DNA from: Clostridia bacterium
GTDB lineage: Bacteria; Bacillota; Clostridia; Christensenellales; CAG-138
Length of the DNA stretch: 56,374 nt
Reading direction: 5' to 3'
Assembly (NCBI GenBank): GCA_017438865.1
Contig: JAFRUN010000008.1
Coordinates: 1-56,374 of the forward strand
The position numbers and the translations under genes are program-made. Positions 8,256 to 17,636 of this stretch are shown piece after piece. Every line of letters starts with the position of its first letter. Positions within the stretch are counted from its first letter, which is position 1. Under the pieces are notes generated by a model that searched no databases, was not told the DNA's origin, and was given only the letters and a program-made list of their open reading frames with translations.

Positions 8256-10085
8256 GTGCAAACAGCCGCACCCACACGCGCCATGAAGCGGCGCATTCGG
8301 CTCAATAAGCTGAAAACGTTTTTCTCAAAACCGCAAAATATCATCCTTCTGGTGCTTGGCATTATTCTGACCGTCACGACCGTCGCGCCGATCATCGCGA
8401 TCGTCCGGGATACGATCCTGATCCATCCGGGCACGATCGACGCGCATCTGACCGGCGAGTCGGAAGGATATACGCTCGTCAACTATATCGATCTGTTCAC
8501 CTCGGGACTTGCCAAACAGAACCTGTGGACGCCGCTTCTGAACACGGTGCTTTTGTCCACCATTTCCTGCGTGGTGTCGATCGTATTCGGCGGACTCTTT
8601 GCGTTTTTGGTTACCAGAACCAATCTCAAGTTTCGGAAATATTTAAGCTCCATCTTCATCTTCCCGTATATCATGCCGCAGTGGACGCTGGCGATCGTCT
8701 GGAAGAACCTCTTCTACTCGAACGCCGTCACGCACACCTCGGACGGTCTTTTGGCCTCGGTATTCCACCTTCAGATGCCCGGCTGGTGGTGTCAGGGCCT
8801 GTTCCCCTCCGCGATGGTGCTCGGTCTTCACTACGCGCCGTTTGCGTACATTCTGATCGGCGGCATCTTCCGCAACATGGACGCGAACCTCGAAGAAGCG
8901 GCGACGATCCTCGATACGCCGCGCTGGAAGACGATGTTCCGCATCACGCTCCCGATGATCAAGCCCGCGATCCTGTCGACGGTGCTGCTGGTCTTCGGCA
9001 GCGCGATGGGCAGCTATCCTGTCCCGCACTATCTGAACCTTGAAACGCTGTCCACGAAGTACATTTCGCTGAACAGCAAATATACCGGTGAAGCGAGTAT
9101 CCTTGCGATCATCATGATGATCTTCGGCATCGCGATCCTGCTTGCCAACCAGCTCACCCTGAAGAGCCGCAAGAGCTATACGACCGTGACCGGCAAATCG
9201 GGACAGATCTCCCGGTTCAATCTCGGCAAGCTGGGCAAGTACGTGATCGGCGTGATCTTCATCGTCATCACGTTCTTCACGAGCATCTACCCCATCATCT
9301 CGTTCGCGTTTGAAACGTTCCTGCCGAACCCGGGCGATTACAGCTTCCTGTACACCGGAAACGTGCAGAATCTGACGGCCAAGTGGTGGCTCACCGCCGA
9401 AAACGTCACCGAGAACGGCATGTACGGTCAGCAGGGCATGCTGTACAACAGCACGATCTGGCATGCCTACGGCGGCACGATGCTCGTCTCCTTCGCCTGC
9501 GCGCTGACCGCCGGCACGATCGGTACGCTGATCGGCTACGCGGTCAGCAAGAACCGCAGATCGAAGTGGGCGAACTACGTCAACAACATCGCGTTTCTGC
9601 CGTACCTGATGCCTTCCATCGCGGTCGGCGTCGCGTTCTTCATTCTGTTCTCGAACAAGTACGTCAATCTCTACAACACCTACTGGCTGCTGATCATCGT
9701 CGGTACCGTCAAGTATATCCCGTTCGCCAGCCGCGCGTCGCTGAACTCCATGCTGCAGCTGTCGGGCGAAATCGAGGAAGCGGCGATCATTCAGGACATT
9801 CCGTGGTTCAAGCGTATGTTCCGCATCATCGTGCCGATCCAGAAATCCTCGATCATCAGCGGATTTATGCTGCCGTTTATGACGTGTCTTCGTGAATTGT
9901 CCCTGTTCATGCTTCTCTGTACGCAGGGCTACATCCTCTCCACGACGCTGGACTATTTCGATGAAATGGGCCTCTACGCGTTCTCAAGCGGTATCAACCT
10001 GATCCTGGTCGTCACGATCCTGATCTGCAACACAGTCGTCAACAAACTCACCGGCGCAAGCCTGGATGAAGGCATCGGAGGTTAA
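8256..10085 (+). CDS. ABC transporter permease, two fused permease domains
   Basis: 609 residues. The GTG at 8256 has GGGAGG five bases upstream; an ATG at 8283 is an alternative start. Two BPD-transporter membrane domains lie in tandem, each with about six helices and an EAA loop: EEAATILDTPRWKTMF in the first half and EEAAIIQDIPWFKRMF in the second. This FbpB/ThiP-like arrangement forms the whole channel from one polypeptide. The loop before the second half (about residues 350-400) is longer than usual and probably external. It lies downstream of the binding lipoprotein, and the ATPase gene starts four bases after the stop. Confidence 0.88.
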   Translation: MQTAAPTRAMKRRIRLNKLKTFFSKPQNIILLVLGIILTVTTVAPIIAIVRDTILIHPGTIDAHLTGESEGYTLVNYIDLFTSGLAKQNLWTPLLNTVLLSTISCVVSIVFGGLFAFLVTRTNLKFRKYLSSIFIFPYIMPQWTLAIVWKNLFYSNAVTHTSDGLLASVFHLQMPGWWCQGLFPSAMVLGLHYAPFAYILIGGIFRNMDANLEEAATILDTPRWKTMFRITLPMIKPAILSTVLLVFGSAMGSYPVPHYLNLETLSTKYISLNSKYTGEASILAIIMMIFGIAILLANQLTLKSRKSYTTVTGKSGQISRFNLGKLGKYVIGVIFIVITFFTSIYPIISFAFETFLPNPGDYSFLYTGNVQNLTAKWWLTAENVTENGMYGQQGMLYNSTIWHAYGGTMLVSFACALTAGTIGTLIGYAVSKNRRSKWANYVNNIAFLPYLMPSIAVGVAFFILFSNKYVNLYNTYWLLIIVGTVKYIPFASRASLNSMLQLSGEIEEAAIIQDIPWFKRMFRIIVPIQKSSIISGFMLPFMTCLRELSLFMLLCTQGYILSTTLDYFDEMGLYAFSSGINLILVVTILICNTVVNKLTGASLDEGIGG

Positions 10086-10089
10086 TGAT

Positions 10090-11724
10090 ATGCCGAAAAT
10101 CGTATTGGAAAACATCACGAAGCGTTGGAAGAAATTCTACGCGGTCGAAAATCTGAATCTCGTTATCGAGGACAACGCGTTCGTCACGCTGCTCGGCCCG
10201 TCCGGCTGCGGCAAAACGACGACGCTCCGCATGATCGCCGGTCTCGAAACGCCTACCGAAGGCCGTATCACGATCGGCGACAGAGTCGTGTTCGACAGCG
10301 CGGCGGGCATCAACGTCCCCGCCAATAAGCGCAAGGTCGGCTTCCTGTTCCAGAACTACGCGCTGTGGCCCAACATGACCGTTTACGACAACATCGCGTT
10401 CGGTCTCAAGAACATCAACGAGCCGAAGGAAACCGTTGACTATCAGGCAAAGAACTACGCGCGCCTTGCCGCGATCCTTGCAGATCCGAAGGGCGTTGCG
10501 GACGTGATCAACGACTGCCGCGACAAGAACGGCACGGTTGACAAGAAAAAGGCGTACATCAAGCTGATCGACGCGTATTCGATCTCCATGATGACCGCAA
10601 AGACGCTGCTCGGCTACAATCTGCAGGACGACGTGTCCAGGGCGCCCGCGCTCGTCAAGGAGCTCGAAGCGAAGCATCAGGACGCGATCACCGCGCACAA
10701 AGCAAAGGGCGAAGAACTCGACAAGGACTACCGCGTGCTGAAGAACGGCAAGCCCGTCGTCACCAAGCGCAAGCTCAACAAAGAGGAAGTCGACCTCGCC
10801 GTGCGCAGAGTGTCCCGCATCGTCAAGATCGGTATGTTCATGGACCGCTACCCCGCCGAGCTTTCCGGCGGTCAGCAGCAGCGTGTCGCGATCGCAAGAA
10901 CGCTCGCGCCGGAACCCAGCGTGCTGTTCATGGACGAGCCGCTTTCGAACCTCGACGCAAAGCTGCGTCTTGAAATGCGCTATGAGCTGCAGCGTCTGCA
11001 CGTGGAAACGGGCAGCACCTTCGTCTACGTCACGCACGACCAGATGGAGGCAATGACGCTCGCGACTTCGATCTGCCTGATCAACAATGGCGTGCTGCAG
11101 CAGTACGACGCGCCGCTCACCGTCTACAACCGCCCGAACAACCTGTTCGTTGCGGACTTCGTCGGCAATCCCTCGATCAACTTCATCGAGACGCACGGCG
11201 AGCAGAATCCCGACGGCAGCATCGCGCTGAAGCTCCTCGGCGACAACGTTGTGACGTTCCGTCCGAACGCGCCGATCTTGATGGCGGAATGGAACCGCGA
11301 ACGCGACGAATCGCTCGCCGCCGAAGCGGAACGCCGCGCGGAGCTCGCAAAGCAGAAGGGCTATGTGGAAAAGGGCAACAAGGACGAGGTCTTCCGCTAT
11401 AACATCGCGCGCGTCGAAGAGGTCGACACCTCCATCGAAGACGCGCCGGTCATCGTGGACGGCGATTATGTGCTCGGCGTTCGTCCCGAATTCATCCGTC
11501 TTGCGGACAACGGCATCGACGGCGAGATCTACGGCGCCATGCCCACCGGTATGGAATCCACGCTGAAGATCCGCACCGGCGAATTCCTGCTGACCAGCGT
11601 CGTGTTCGGCGACACGCTCTACACGATCGGCAGCGCGACGCACATCCACTTCACGGGCAATTCCATCATGCTCTTCGACCGCAAGTCCGGACGCTACATC
11701 ACCTCCGGCAGCATCGAGATCTGA
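10090..11724 (+). CDS. ABC transporter ATPase with a large insertion
   Basis: 544 residues from the ATG at 10090 with GGAGG upstream; an earlier in-frame ATG at 10066 lies inside the permease gene. Walker A GPSGCGKTT at 36-44, Q-loop Gln88 (FLFQNY), signature LSGGQQQ at 258-264, Walker B VLFMDE at 278-283 and the D-loop SNLDAK. FbpC/MalK relatives have about 50 residues between Q-loop and signature; here there are about 170, from a Lys/Asp/Ala-rich helical insertion at about 110-232. A second charged stretch lies in the C-terminal regulatory domain (about 397-435). It powers the permease encoded just upstream. All catalytic motifs are intact, so it should be active. Confidence 0.88.
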   Translation: MPKIVLENITKRWKKFYAVENLNLVIEDNAFVTLLGPSGCGKTTTLRMIAGLETPTEGRITIGDRVVFDSAAGINVPANKRKVGFLFQNYALWPNMTVYDNIAFGLKNINEPKETVDYQAKNYARLAAILADPKGVADVINDCRDKNGTVDKKKAYIKLIDAYSISMMTAKTLLGYNLQDDVSRAPALVKELEAKHQDAITAHKAKGEELDKDYRVLKNGKPVVTKRKLNKEEVDLAVRRVSRIVKIGMFMDRYPAELSGGQQQRVAIARTLAPEPSVLFMDEPLSNLDAKLRLEMRYELQRLHVETGSTFVYVTHDQMEAMTLATSICLINNGVLQQYDAPLTVYNRPNNLFVADFVGNPSINFIETHGEQNPDGSIALKLLGDNVVTFRPNAPILMAEWNRERDESLAAEAERRAELAKQKGYVEKGNKDEVFRYNIARVEEVDTSIEDAPVIVDGDYVLGVRPEFIRLADNGIDGEIYGAMPTGMESTLKIRTGEFLLTSVVFGDTLYTIGSATHIHFTGNSIMLFDRKSGRYITSGSIEI

Positions 11725-11753
11725 GCATTTCCGCCCGGAATATTCCGAAACAG

Positions 11754-11790
11754 AAAGAACCCGATCGCAAAATGCGGACGGGTTCTTTTC
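11754..11790 (+). terminator. Terminator of the ABC importer operon
   Basis: AAAGAACCCG pairs with CGGGTTCTTT around a second small stem (CGCA/TGCG), followed by TTTTC. Confidence 0.75.
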
Positions 11791-11814
11791 ATTTCACGCG
11801 CAATATGATATACT
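11786..11814 (+). promoter_or_regulatory. Promoter of the DUF5058-peptidase operon
   Basis: -10 TATACT at 11809-11814 with a weak -35 TTTTCA at 11786-11791 and a 17-base spacer. It directly follows the preceding terminator. Confidence 0.5.
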
Positions 11815-11856
11815 ATTTCCGGAATTCCCGCATGGGATCATGAAGGGGGAAATGAA

Positions 11857-12654
11857 ATGGAAGTGTTGGCAAAACTGAACAGCCCGGTCATGTATCTGAT
11901 CTGTGGCGGCATCGTGGTGCTCGTCGCGGTCATCTGCATGATTTTCGCCGTGCGCGCCTACCGCGCGGGCAAGGCGATCGGGATCGACGTCGGCAAGATG
12001 AAGCGCGTCATCATTGCGAGCGCGACCTTTGCCGTTCTGCCGAGCGTGGGCATTCTGCTCGGCGTCATTGCGCTGTCCGGCAGTCTCGGCACGCCGTGGC
12101 CGTGGCTGCGGCTCTCGGTCATCGGCGCGCTGCACTATGAAACGCAGGTCGCGGAAGCGGCGGCGGAATCCGTCGGCATGGAAAAGCTGTCCGCGACGAG
12201 CATGACGGCGTCCGGATTCTCCACGATCGCGCTTCTGATGAGCTTCTGCATCATCTGGGGCATGGTGCTGATGATCTTCAACGGCAAGGCGTATTCCTCG
12301 AAGCTCACGCTTCCGAAGCCCGAAACGGTCGAGCCGGACGGAAAAAAGAAAAAGCTCAACCTCAAGGCGTTCGGCGATACCGCGATGACCGCGATGTTCA
12401 TCGGGCTGGTATCCGCGTATATCGCAAGCTATATCGGGCAGATCGTCTCCGGAAACGGGTTGTTCACCTTCACCGGCGACTGGCTTCCGCTTGCCGTCGC
12501 CTGTGTCTCCGCCCTTGCGATGGCGGGCTTCCTGCTCATAAAGGAAAAGGCGAAAGCCGACTGGATCGACAGCTTCTCGATCGCGGGAAGCATGCTGATC
12601 GCCATGACCGCCGCCATCTTCCTCGGCTGGCTCAAGCAAGGAGGCGTACAATGA
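11857..12654 (+). CDS. DUF5058 family membrane protein
   Basis: 265 residues with about six hydrophobic helices, beginning with YLICGGIVVLVAVICMIFAV near residue 14. I recognise the DUF5058 pattern (APxA-like start, GTPWPWLRLSVIGALHYE loop at about 87-104). The function is not established; its pairing with a second membrane protein and an M20 peptidase suggests a small-peptide or amino-acid carrier. AAGGGGG precedes the ATG. The stop overlaps the next start by four bases (ATGA), indicating tight coupling. Confidence 0.75.
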   Translation: MEVLAKLNSPVMYLICGGIVVLVAVICMIFAVRAYRAGKAIGIDVGKMKRVIIASATFAVLPSVGILLGVIALSGSLGTPWPWLRLSVIGALHYETQVAEAAAESVGMEKLSATSMTASGFSTIALLMSFCIIWGMVLMIFNGKAYSSKLTLPKPETVEPDGKKKKLNLKAFGDTAMTAMFIGLVSAYIASYIGQIVSGNGLFTFTGDWLPLAVACVSALAMAGFLLIKEKAKADWIDSFSIAGSMLIAMTAAIFLGWLKQGGVQ

Positions 12655-13721
12655 ACGAACAGGAAATCAAGCGTACCGAACAGTACGAAACCTATCTGAA
12701 CGCCACGCATAAGCTCGGCAGATGGCTGACGGTCCTTGTGCTGGTTTTTTTGCTTGCCGCGCCGTTTGCGATCGGTCTGTTTCTCGGCGCGATGCCGAAC
12801 CTCGGCGCCGCCGCCAAGGCGTTTCTGGGCGTCGGACTCGTCTACCTTATCAGCGGGATCGTGGAATACCTGATCTACGTCCCGATGCTCGGCGCGGGCG
12901 GAAGCTATCTTGCCTTCATGACCGGCAATCTGATCAACATGAAGATCCCCTGCGCGATCAACGCGCGCGACATTGTCGGCGTCAGATCCGGCACGCCGGA
13001 AAACGAGATCATCGCGACGCTGTCGATCGCGACGTCCTCGCTTGTGACGATCCTCGTGCTCGCCGCGGGCGTGATCCTGATGATCCCGCTGCAGCCGGTC
13101 CTGCAGTCTCCCGATCTGCAGCCCGCGTTTGAGAACGTCGTGCCCGCGCTGTTCGGCGCAATGGCTTGCAAGTATTACCGCATGAACCGCACCGTCGCGC
13201 TGATCGTGCTCGCATGCATGTCGCTGCTCTTTATCCTTGTGCCGGGCCTGATCGGCTCGACCTCCATGATGGTCATCCCGAGCGGCGCGCTCGCGATCGT
13301 GCTCGCCTACCTTTCGTTCCGCAGACAGCAGAAAACGGAGGGCGGCGAAGTGAATGAAAAACGCAGTATCGCGATTTCTGTTATTCTGACGCTTTTGACT
13401 TTTGGCATTTACGGTATTATCTGGTTGATCCATTCGGTCAACGATCTTAACGATGTAGCGCCGGAATCGGGAGATGAACCCGGCGGAAAAGTCGCAATAC
13501 TGTCGATTGTAACGCTCGGTATATACGGTATTGTATGGATGTATCAAGCCGGTCGTAAAATAGATAAAATGCGGCACTCAAACAATGAACCTGCGTCGAA
13601 TAACGCAACGTTATTCCTGGTTCTTTCTCTGTTTGGTTTAGGTATCATTCCACTCAGTCTTATTCAAGCCGAACTGAACAGATCCAAAAACAATGTGCTG
13701 AAGAGTGGAGGCAGCTTATGA
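12651..13721 (+). CDS. Membrane protein with C-terminal DUF4234-like extension
   Basis: 356 residues. About 1-230 form a polytopic membrane protein that pairs with the DUF5058 gene. From about residue 236 (VNEKRSIAISVILTLLTFG) the sequence becomes a DUF4234-like domain with repeated TFGIYGIIW / TLGIYGIVW motifs. The change coincides with a clear drop in GC and different codon use at about 13351-13710. There is no stop between the parts, so as read it is one protein, perhaps a recent fusion or insertion. A GTG at the junction could instead start a separate product. The end overlaps the peptidase start by four bases. Confidence 0.75.
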   Translation: MNEQEIKRTEQYETYLNATHKLGRWLTVLVLVFLLAAPFAIGLFLGAMPNLGAAAKAFLGVGLVYLISGIVEYLIYVPMLGAGGSYLAFMTGNLINMKIPCAINARDIVGVRSGTPENEIIATLSIATSSLVTILVLAAGVILMIPLQPVLQSPDLQPAFENVVPALFGAMACKYYRMNRTVALIVLACMSLLFILVPGLIGSTSMMVIPSGALAIVLAYLSFRRQQKTEGGEVNEKRSIAISVILTLLTFGIYGIIWLIHSVNDLNDVAPESGDEPGGKVAILSIVTLGIYGIVWMYQAGRKIDKMRHSNNEPASNNATLFLVLSLFGLGIIPLSLIQAELNRSKNNVLKSGGSL

Positions 13722-15154
13722 TCGCGCTGTATATCGTGCTCGGTCTCATCGGCGTGCTGCTGCTCCTTGTGCTGATCGCCGTGATCCGTACGCTTTGCAA
13801 ACCGAAAAAGACGTCCGCGTGGGAGCCGAAGCGCGATCCCGAACGCGAGGCGGTCTACGCCGAAACGCTCGCGAAGATGGTGCGGTATGAGACCGTATCG
13901 CGAAAGGGCGAAACGCAGCGCGAAAAGTTCCTCGGCTTCCACAAGGTTCTCGAAGAGCTGTTTCCGCTCGTACACGCAAATCTGGAAAAGATCGAGATCG
14001 ACGGCAGTCTGCTCTTTCACTGGAAGGGCAAACATGACGACCGCCCGCTCGTTCTGATGGGGCATCAGGACGTGGTCCCCGCCGAGGGCGATTGGGAGCA
14101 TCCGCCGTTTTCGGGCGATATCGAAAACGGGCGGATCTGGGGACGCGGCAGCGCGGATGACAAATGCTCGGTCATGGCGTTCTTCCAGGCGGTCGAGGAG
14201 CTTTTGAAGGACGATTTCGTGCCGGAGCAGGACGTCTGGCTTTCCTCCTCGAATACGGAGGAGGTCGGCGGTCCCGGCTGTCCGAAGCTGGTCGACGAGC
14301 TTGTCCGCCGCGGCGTCCGTCCGTTTCTCGTCAACGACGAGGGCGGCTCGATCGTCACCGAACCGATGGCGGGCATCGTCGGCAATTACGCCATGATCGG
14401 CGTGCTCGAAAAAGGACAGGGCAATCTGTTGATTTCGGCGCGCTCGAACGGCGGGCATTCGAGCTTCCCGCCGAAAAACTCCCCCATCGTGCGGCTCTCG
14501 AAATTCGTCACGGAGCTCTCGAACCACAGCCCGATGCGATCCGAAATGAACCGTCAGGCGAAGGAAATGTTCTCGTCGATGGCGCCTTACGGTCCGTTCT
14601 ATCTCCGTCTTCTGTTCGGCAACCTTTGGCTTTTCAAGCCGCTGCTCGTTCTGCTGATGCCCTCCATTTCTCCGCAGGCGGCGGCGCTTCTCAGAACGAC
14701 CGTCGCGCCGACGATGCAGACCGGTTCGGACGGCTGCAACGTGCTTCCGCAGGAGGCGACGCTGACGCTGAACCTCCGCTACATCCCGCATCAGGGCATG
14801 GCGGAAAGCAACGCGGCGATCGAACGGCTTGCGAAGAAATACGACCTTTCGGTCAAGGTCATCGACGCATACGATTTCTGCGAGCCGGTCGACACCGGAA
14901 GCGACGCGTACCGGCTGACGGAAGCGGTGATCGGCGAGGTCTTCCCGCAGCTTCCGTGCATTCCGTACGTCATGACCGGCGGCACGGACGCGCGGCATTA
15001 TCAGAAGATATGCAACGCCTGCGTGCGCTTCTCCCCCGTCGTCTACGGCCCCGCGCAGATGAAAGGGATGCACGGACTCAACGAGTATCTTGACGCCTGC
15101 AGTCTGCCCGGCGCCGTCGATTATTACAAAACGCTGATCGGCCGCAACCGGTAA
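13718..15154 (+). CDS. M20-family metallopeptidase, membrane-anchored
   Basis: 478 residues with an N-terminal membrane helix (about 3-24). Motifs of the M20 zinc peptidase family (carboxypeptidase S / PM20D1 branch): MGHQDVVPAEGDW gives the first metal His and catalytic Asp, GRGSADDKCSVMAF the bridging Asp, NTEEVGGPG the catalytic Glu pair, and GGTDARHY the C-terminal metal His. It probably hydrolyses dipeptides or N-acyl amino acids. It is coupled by an ATGA overlap to the two membrane proteins upstream, consistent with uptake followed by cleavage, which is inference. Confidence 0.88.
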   Translation: MIALYIVLGLIGVLLLLVLIAVIRTLCKPKKTSAWEPKRDPEREAVYAETLAKMVRYETVSRKGETQREKFLGFHKVLEELFPLVHANLEKIEIDGSLLFHWKGKHDDRPLVLMGHQDVVPAEGDWEHPPFSGDIENGRIWGRGSADDKCSVMAFFQAVEELLKDDFVPEQDVWLSSSNTEEVGGPGCPKLVDELVRRGVRPFLVNDEGGSIVTEPMAGIVGNYAMIGVLEKGQGNLLISARSNGGHSSFPPKNSPIVRLSKFVTELSNHSPMRSEMNRQAKEMFSSMAPYGPFYLRLLFGNLWLFKPLLVLLMPSISPQAAALLRTTVAPTMQTGSDGCNVLPQEATLTLNLRYIPHQGMAESNAAIERLAKKYDLSVKVIDAYDFCEPVDTGSDAYRLTEAVIGEVFPQLPCIPYVMTGGTDARHYQKICNACVRFSPVVYGPAQMKGMHGLNEYLDACSLPGAVDYYKTLIGRNR

Positions 15155-15205
15155 TCGCTTTATGCGGTGACGGCAGAATTCTTTAACAACATATTGTATT
15201 TTCAC

Positions 15206-15234
15206 TTGTAATTCGATACAGGATATAGTACAAT
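15206..15234 (+). promoter_or_regulatory. Sigma-A promoter of the DNA methyltransferase
   Basis: -35 TTGTAA at 15206-15211, a 17-base spacer and -10 TACAAT at 15229-15234, 22 bases before the ATG. The gap after the peptidase is AT-rich and holds no clear terminator. Confidence 0.75.
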
Positions 15235-15256
15235 AAAGAAAAAAGCGGAGGCGGGT

Positions 15257-16456
15257 ATGCGCGTTTTTTGTACGGAGGAGCTTCATCCGTCGGGCGGTGA
15301 CGGGACCTTTTATTTGGCAAAGGCGGAAGACGCGCTCTCCTCGCTTCTTTCGCGGTATGAAAACAGCGTCCGGCTGATCTACCTCGATCCGCCGTTCCGG
15401 ACGGGCGAGTCGTTCAAGATGCGGATCGGAAAGGGCAGGCAGGCGCAGACCGTCGTTCTGTACGAGGACAAGCTCGACGAAGCGGCCTACCTTGCGTGGC
15501 TCGAACGCATCCTGCGCGGCTGTCACCGGCTCCTCGATCCGCGCGGTTCGATCTATCTGCACCTCGATTACCGGATGTCGCACAAGGCGCGCATGCTTCT
15601 GGACGAGATTTTCGGCGAATCGAACTTCATGAACGAGATCGTCTGGGCATACCGCTCGGGCGGACGCGCCACGCGCTGCTACCCCAGAAAACACGATACG
15701 ATCCTCTTCTACCGCAAATCCAAGAAGGTCCTGTTCAACATCAAAGCGGTCGGCACGCCGCGCGGTCCCGAACGCCGCAACCACATGAAGCGGTTTATCG
15801 ACGAAGACGGGCGCATCGGCTTCTCAATCCGCTCGAACGGCAAGACCTACACCTATTACGAGGACTCGCTGATCTACCCGAGCGACGTCTGGTCGGACAT
15901 CGAGCATCTGCAGCAGAAGGATCGCGAACGCACCGGATTTGTGACGCAAAAGCCCGAAGCGCTCTTAAAGCGCATCATTGCCGCGTCGTCAGATCCGGGC
16001 GATCTGGTGCTCGATCTGTTCTCCGGCAGCGGCACGACCGCCGCGGCGGCGACAAAGCTCAACCGCCGTTTCCTTGCGGTCGATCAGAGCCCCGTTGCCT
16101 GTGCGCTTTTACGGCGCCGCCAGCTCGGCATCACAAGCGAACCGACGCTGACCGAGAACACGGCGCACGCGCTTTCGATCCGTTATCCCGCCGATCGCAC
16201 GCCGTGCGAGATTCAGACGGAGCGCAGCGAAAAGGGCGGAAGACGCTCCGTGCAGCTTATAAAGACGACATTCTCCGGCAAGGACGCCGCGCCGATCTAT
16301 GCCGCGACCGGATATGTGGACGGAACGTGTTTCCATGCGCTGCACACCAACTGCGCGCCGAAGCTGCCCATCGTTCTGCCGCTTCCCGCGGAGCATACGC
16401 CGGTGCTGCACGTCGTCGGCGTGCACGGCGAGCAGGCGTTTTTCACGCTCGAATAA
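15257..16456 (+). CDS. Solitary DNA methyltransferase (N6-A/N4-C, beta-class order)
   Basis: 399 residues. The catalytic motif IV DPPF at 44-47 comes before the AdoMet motif (VLDLFSGSGTT, about 251-261), the order seen in beta-class amino methyltransferases. RTGESF follows DPPF, as in site-specific methyltransferases related to type III Mod proteins. About 100 residues at the C-terminus follow no motif I know. No restriction subunit is adjacent, so it appears to be an orphan methylase with its own promoter and terminator. GGAGGCGGGT precedes the ATG. The target sequence cannot be inferred. Confidence 0.88.
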   Translation: MRVFCTEELHPSGGDGTFYLAKAEDALSSLLSRYENSVRLIYLDPPFRTGESFKMRIGKGRQAQTVVLYEDKLDEAAYLAWLERILRGCHRLLDPRGSIYLHLDYRMSHKARMLLDEIFGESNFMNEIVWAYRSGGRATRCYPRKHDTILFYRKSKKVLFNIKAVGTPRGPERRNHMKRFIDEDGRIGFSIRSNGKTYTYYEDSLIYPSDVWSDIEHLQQKDRERTGFVTQKPEALLKRIIAASSDPGDLVLDLFSGSGTTAAAATKLNRRFLAVDQSPVACALLRRRQLGITSEPTLTENTAHALSIRYPADRTPCEIQTERSEKGGRRSVQLIKTTFSGKDAAPIYAATGYVDGTCFHALHTNCAPKLPIVLPLPAEHTPVLHVVGVHGEQAFFTLE

Positions 16457-16462
16457 AGGCAT

Positions 16463-16499
16463 AAAAAAAGCAGGTGGCTTGCTGCCTCCTGCTTTTTGT
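16463..16499. terminator. Bidirectional terminator between methyltransferase and dnaJ
   Basis: AAAAAGCAGG...GGC pairs with GCC...CCTGCTTTTT around TTGCT. A-run and T-run flank both sides, so it can serve both convergent genes. Confidence 0.85.
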
Positions 16500-17624
16500 T
16501 TACTTGAAAATATCCTTCAGCGGACGTTTTTTGTTTTTCTGCACGACCGGCTGACCGTCCAGCGCGGCAAGCTGTTCGAGGAGCTCGCGCGCCTGCGCCG
16601 TGACCTTTCGCGGGACCTCGACGTTGACCGTCACAAAGAGATCGCCCTTCCCCTGCTGCTGCAGGCGCTGAATGCCCTGTTCCCGCAGCCGGAAAGTGGT
16701 GCCGATCTGCGTGCCTGCCGGGATGTTGTATTTGATCTGCCCCGTGAGCGTCGGCACGACGATCTCGCCGCCGAGCACCGCCGTCGTGTACGGAATGTTC
16801 ATCGTGAGCAGCAGATCGCTGCCGCGGCGCACGAACTGCGAATGCGAACGCACGGAGATCGTGATATACAGGTTTCCGCGCGGACCGCCCTTATAGCCGG
16901 CGTCGCCCTCGTTGCGCATATTGATCGTCTGCCCGTCGTCGATGCCTGCCGGGATCTTCAGCGAAAGACGTTTCAGCCGGCGCACACGCCCCTTGCCGCG
17001 GCACTCCGCGCACGGTTCCGAAATGATTTTGCCGGTCCCGCGGCACGCGGAGCACGGACGAGTGATCGTCGTTGCGCCGAACAGCGTGTTCTGCTGCATG
17101 CGCACCTGCCCCGTTCCCTTGCACGTCTGACAGCGCTGCGGCTGCGTGCCGGGCTTTGCGCCGGTCCCGTTGCAAACGTCGCAGACCTCTTCGCGCGTCA
17201 CGCTGATCTCCTTTTCGGTACCGAACGCCGCCTCCTCGAAGGACAGCGTCAGGTTGTAGCGCACGTCGTCGCCGGTCATCGGCGCGTTGCGGCTCTGCGT
17301 CTGCTGTCCGAATCCGCCGAAAATCGTGCTGAAAATGTCGCCGAAGCCGTCAAACCCCGTCGCGCCGGTGAACGGATTGCCGCCGCCCATCGTCGGATCG
17401 AACGCCGCGTGCCCGAACTGGTCGTATTTCGACCGCTTTTCGGGATCGGAAAGCACCTCATACGCCTCGTTCAGCTCCTTGAACTCCGCTTCCTTCGCGG
17501 CGTCGCCCGGATGCAGGTCGGGGTGGCAGTTTTTTGCTTTTTTGCGGAACGCGCTTTTGATGTCCGCATCCGAGGCGTTCTTTTCTACGCCGAGCACCTC
17601 GTAATAATCTCTCTTGCTCTCCAC
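16500..17624 (-). CDS. dnaJ: Chaperone DnaJ
   Basis: 374 residues from a GTG at 17624, with GAGG six bases upstream; the product then begins VESKRDYYEVLG as DnaJ should, and the longer frame adds ten unlikely residues. J domain with HPD (NCHPDLHPG) at about 30-38, a short Gly/Phe region (GGGNPFTGATGFDGFGD), four zinc-binding repeats CDVCNGTG, CQTCKGTG, CSACRGTG and CAECRGKG, then the C-terminal substrate-binding domain. It stimulates DnaK ATPase and delivers unfolded clients. Last gene of the hrcA operon. Confidence 0.97.
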   Translation of the reverse strand: MESKRDYYEVLGVEKNASDADIKSAFRKKAKNCHPDLHPGDAAKEAEFKELNEAYEVLSDPEKRSKYDQFGHAAFDPTMGGGNPFTGATGFDGFGDIFSTIFGGFGQQTQSRNAPMTGDDVRYNLTLSFEEAAFGTEKEISVTREEVCDVCNGTGAKPGTQPQRCQTCKGTGQVRMQQNTLFGATTITRPCSACRGTGKIISEPCAECRGKGRVRRLKRLSLKIPAGIDDGQTINMRNEGDAGYKGGPRGNLYITISVRSHSQFVRRGSDLLLTMNIPYTTAVLGGEIVVPTLTGQIKYNIPAGTQIGTTFRLREQGIQRLQQQGKGDLFVTVNVEVPRKVTAQARELLEQLAALDGQPVVQKNKKRPLKDIFK

Positions 17625-17636
17625 GTTGTACCTCAC

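Noticed and set aside
6806..8482. 558-codon open frame opposite the binding-protein gene
   Set aside because: Crosses the intercistronic hairpin and the permease start, no ribosome site, no recognisable motif.
13664..15784. 706-codon open frame opposite the M20 peptidase and methyltransferase
   Set aside because: Arg-rich shadow product; both genes on the plus strand carry full family motifs.
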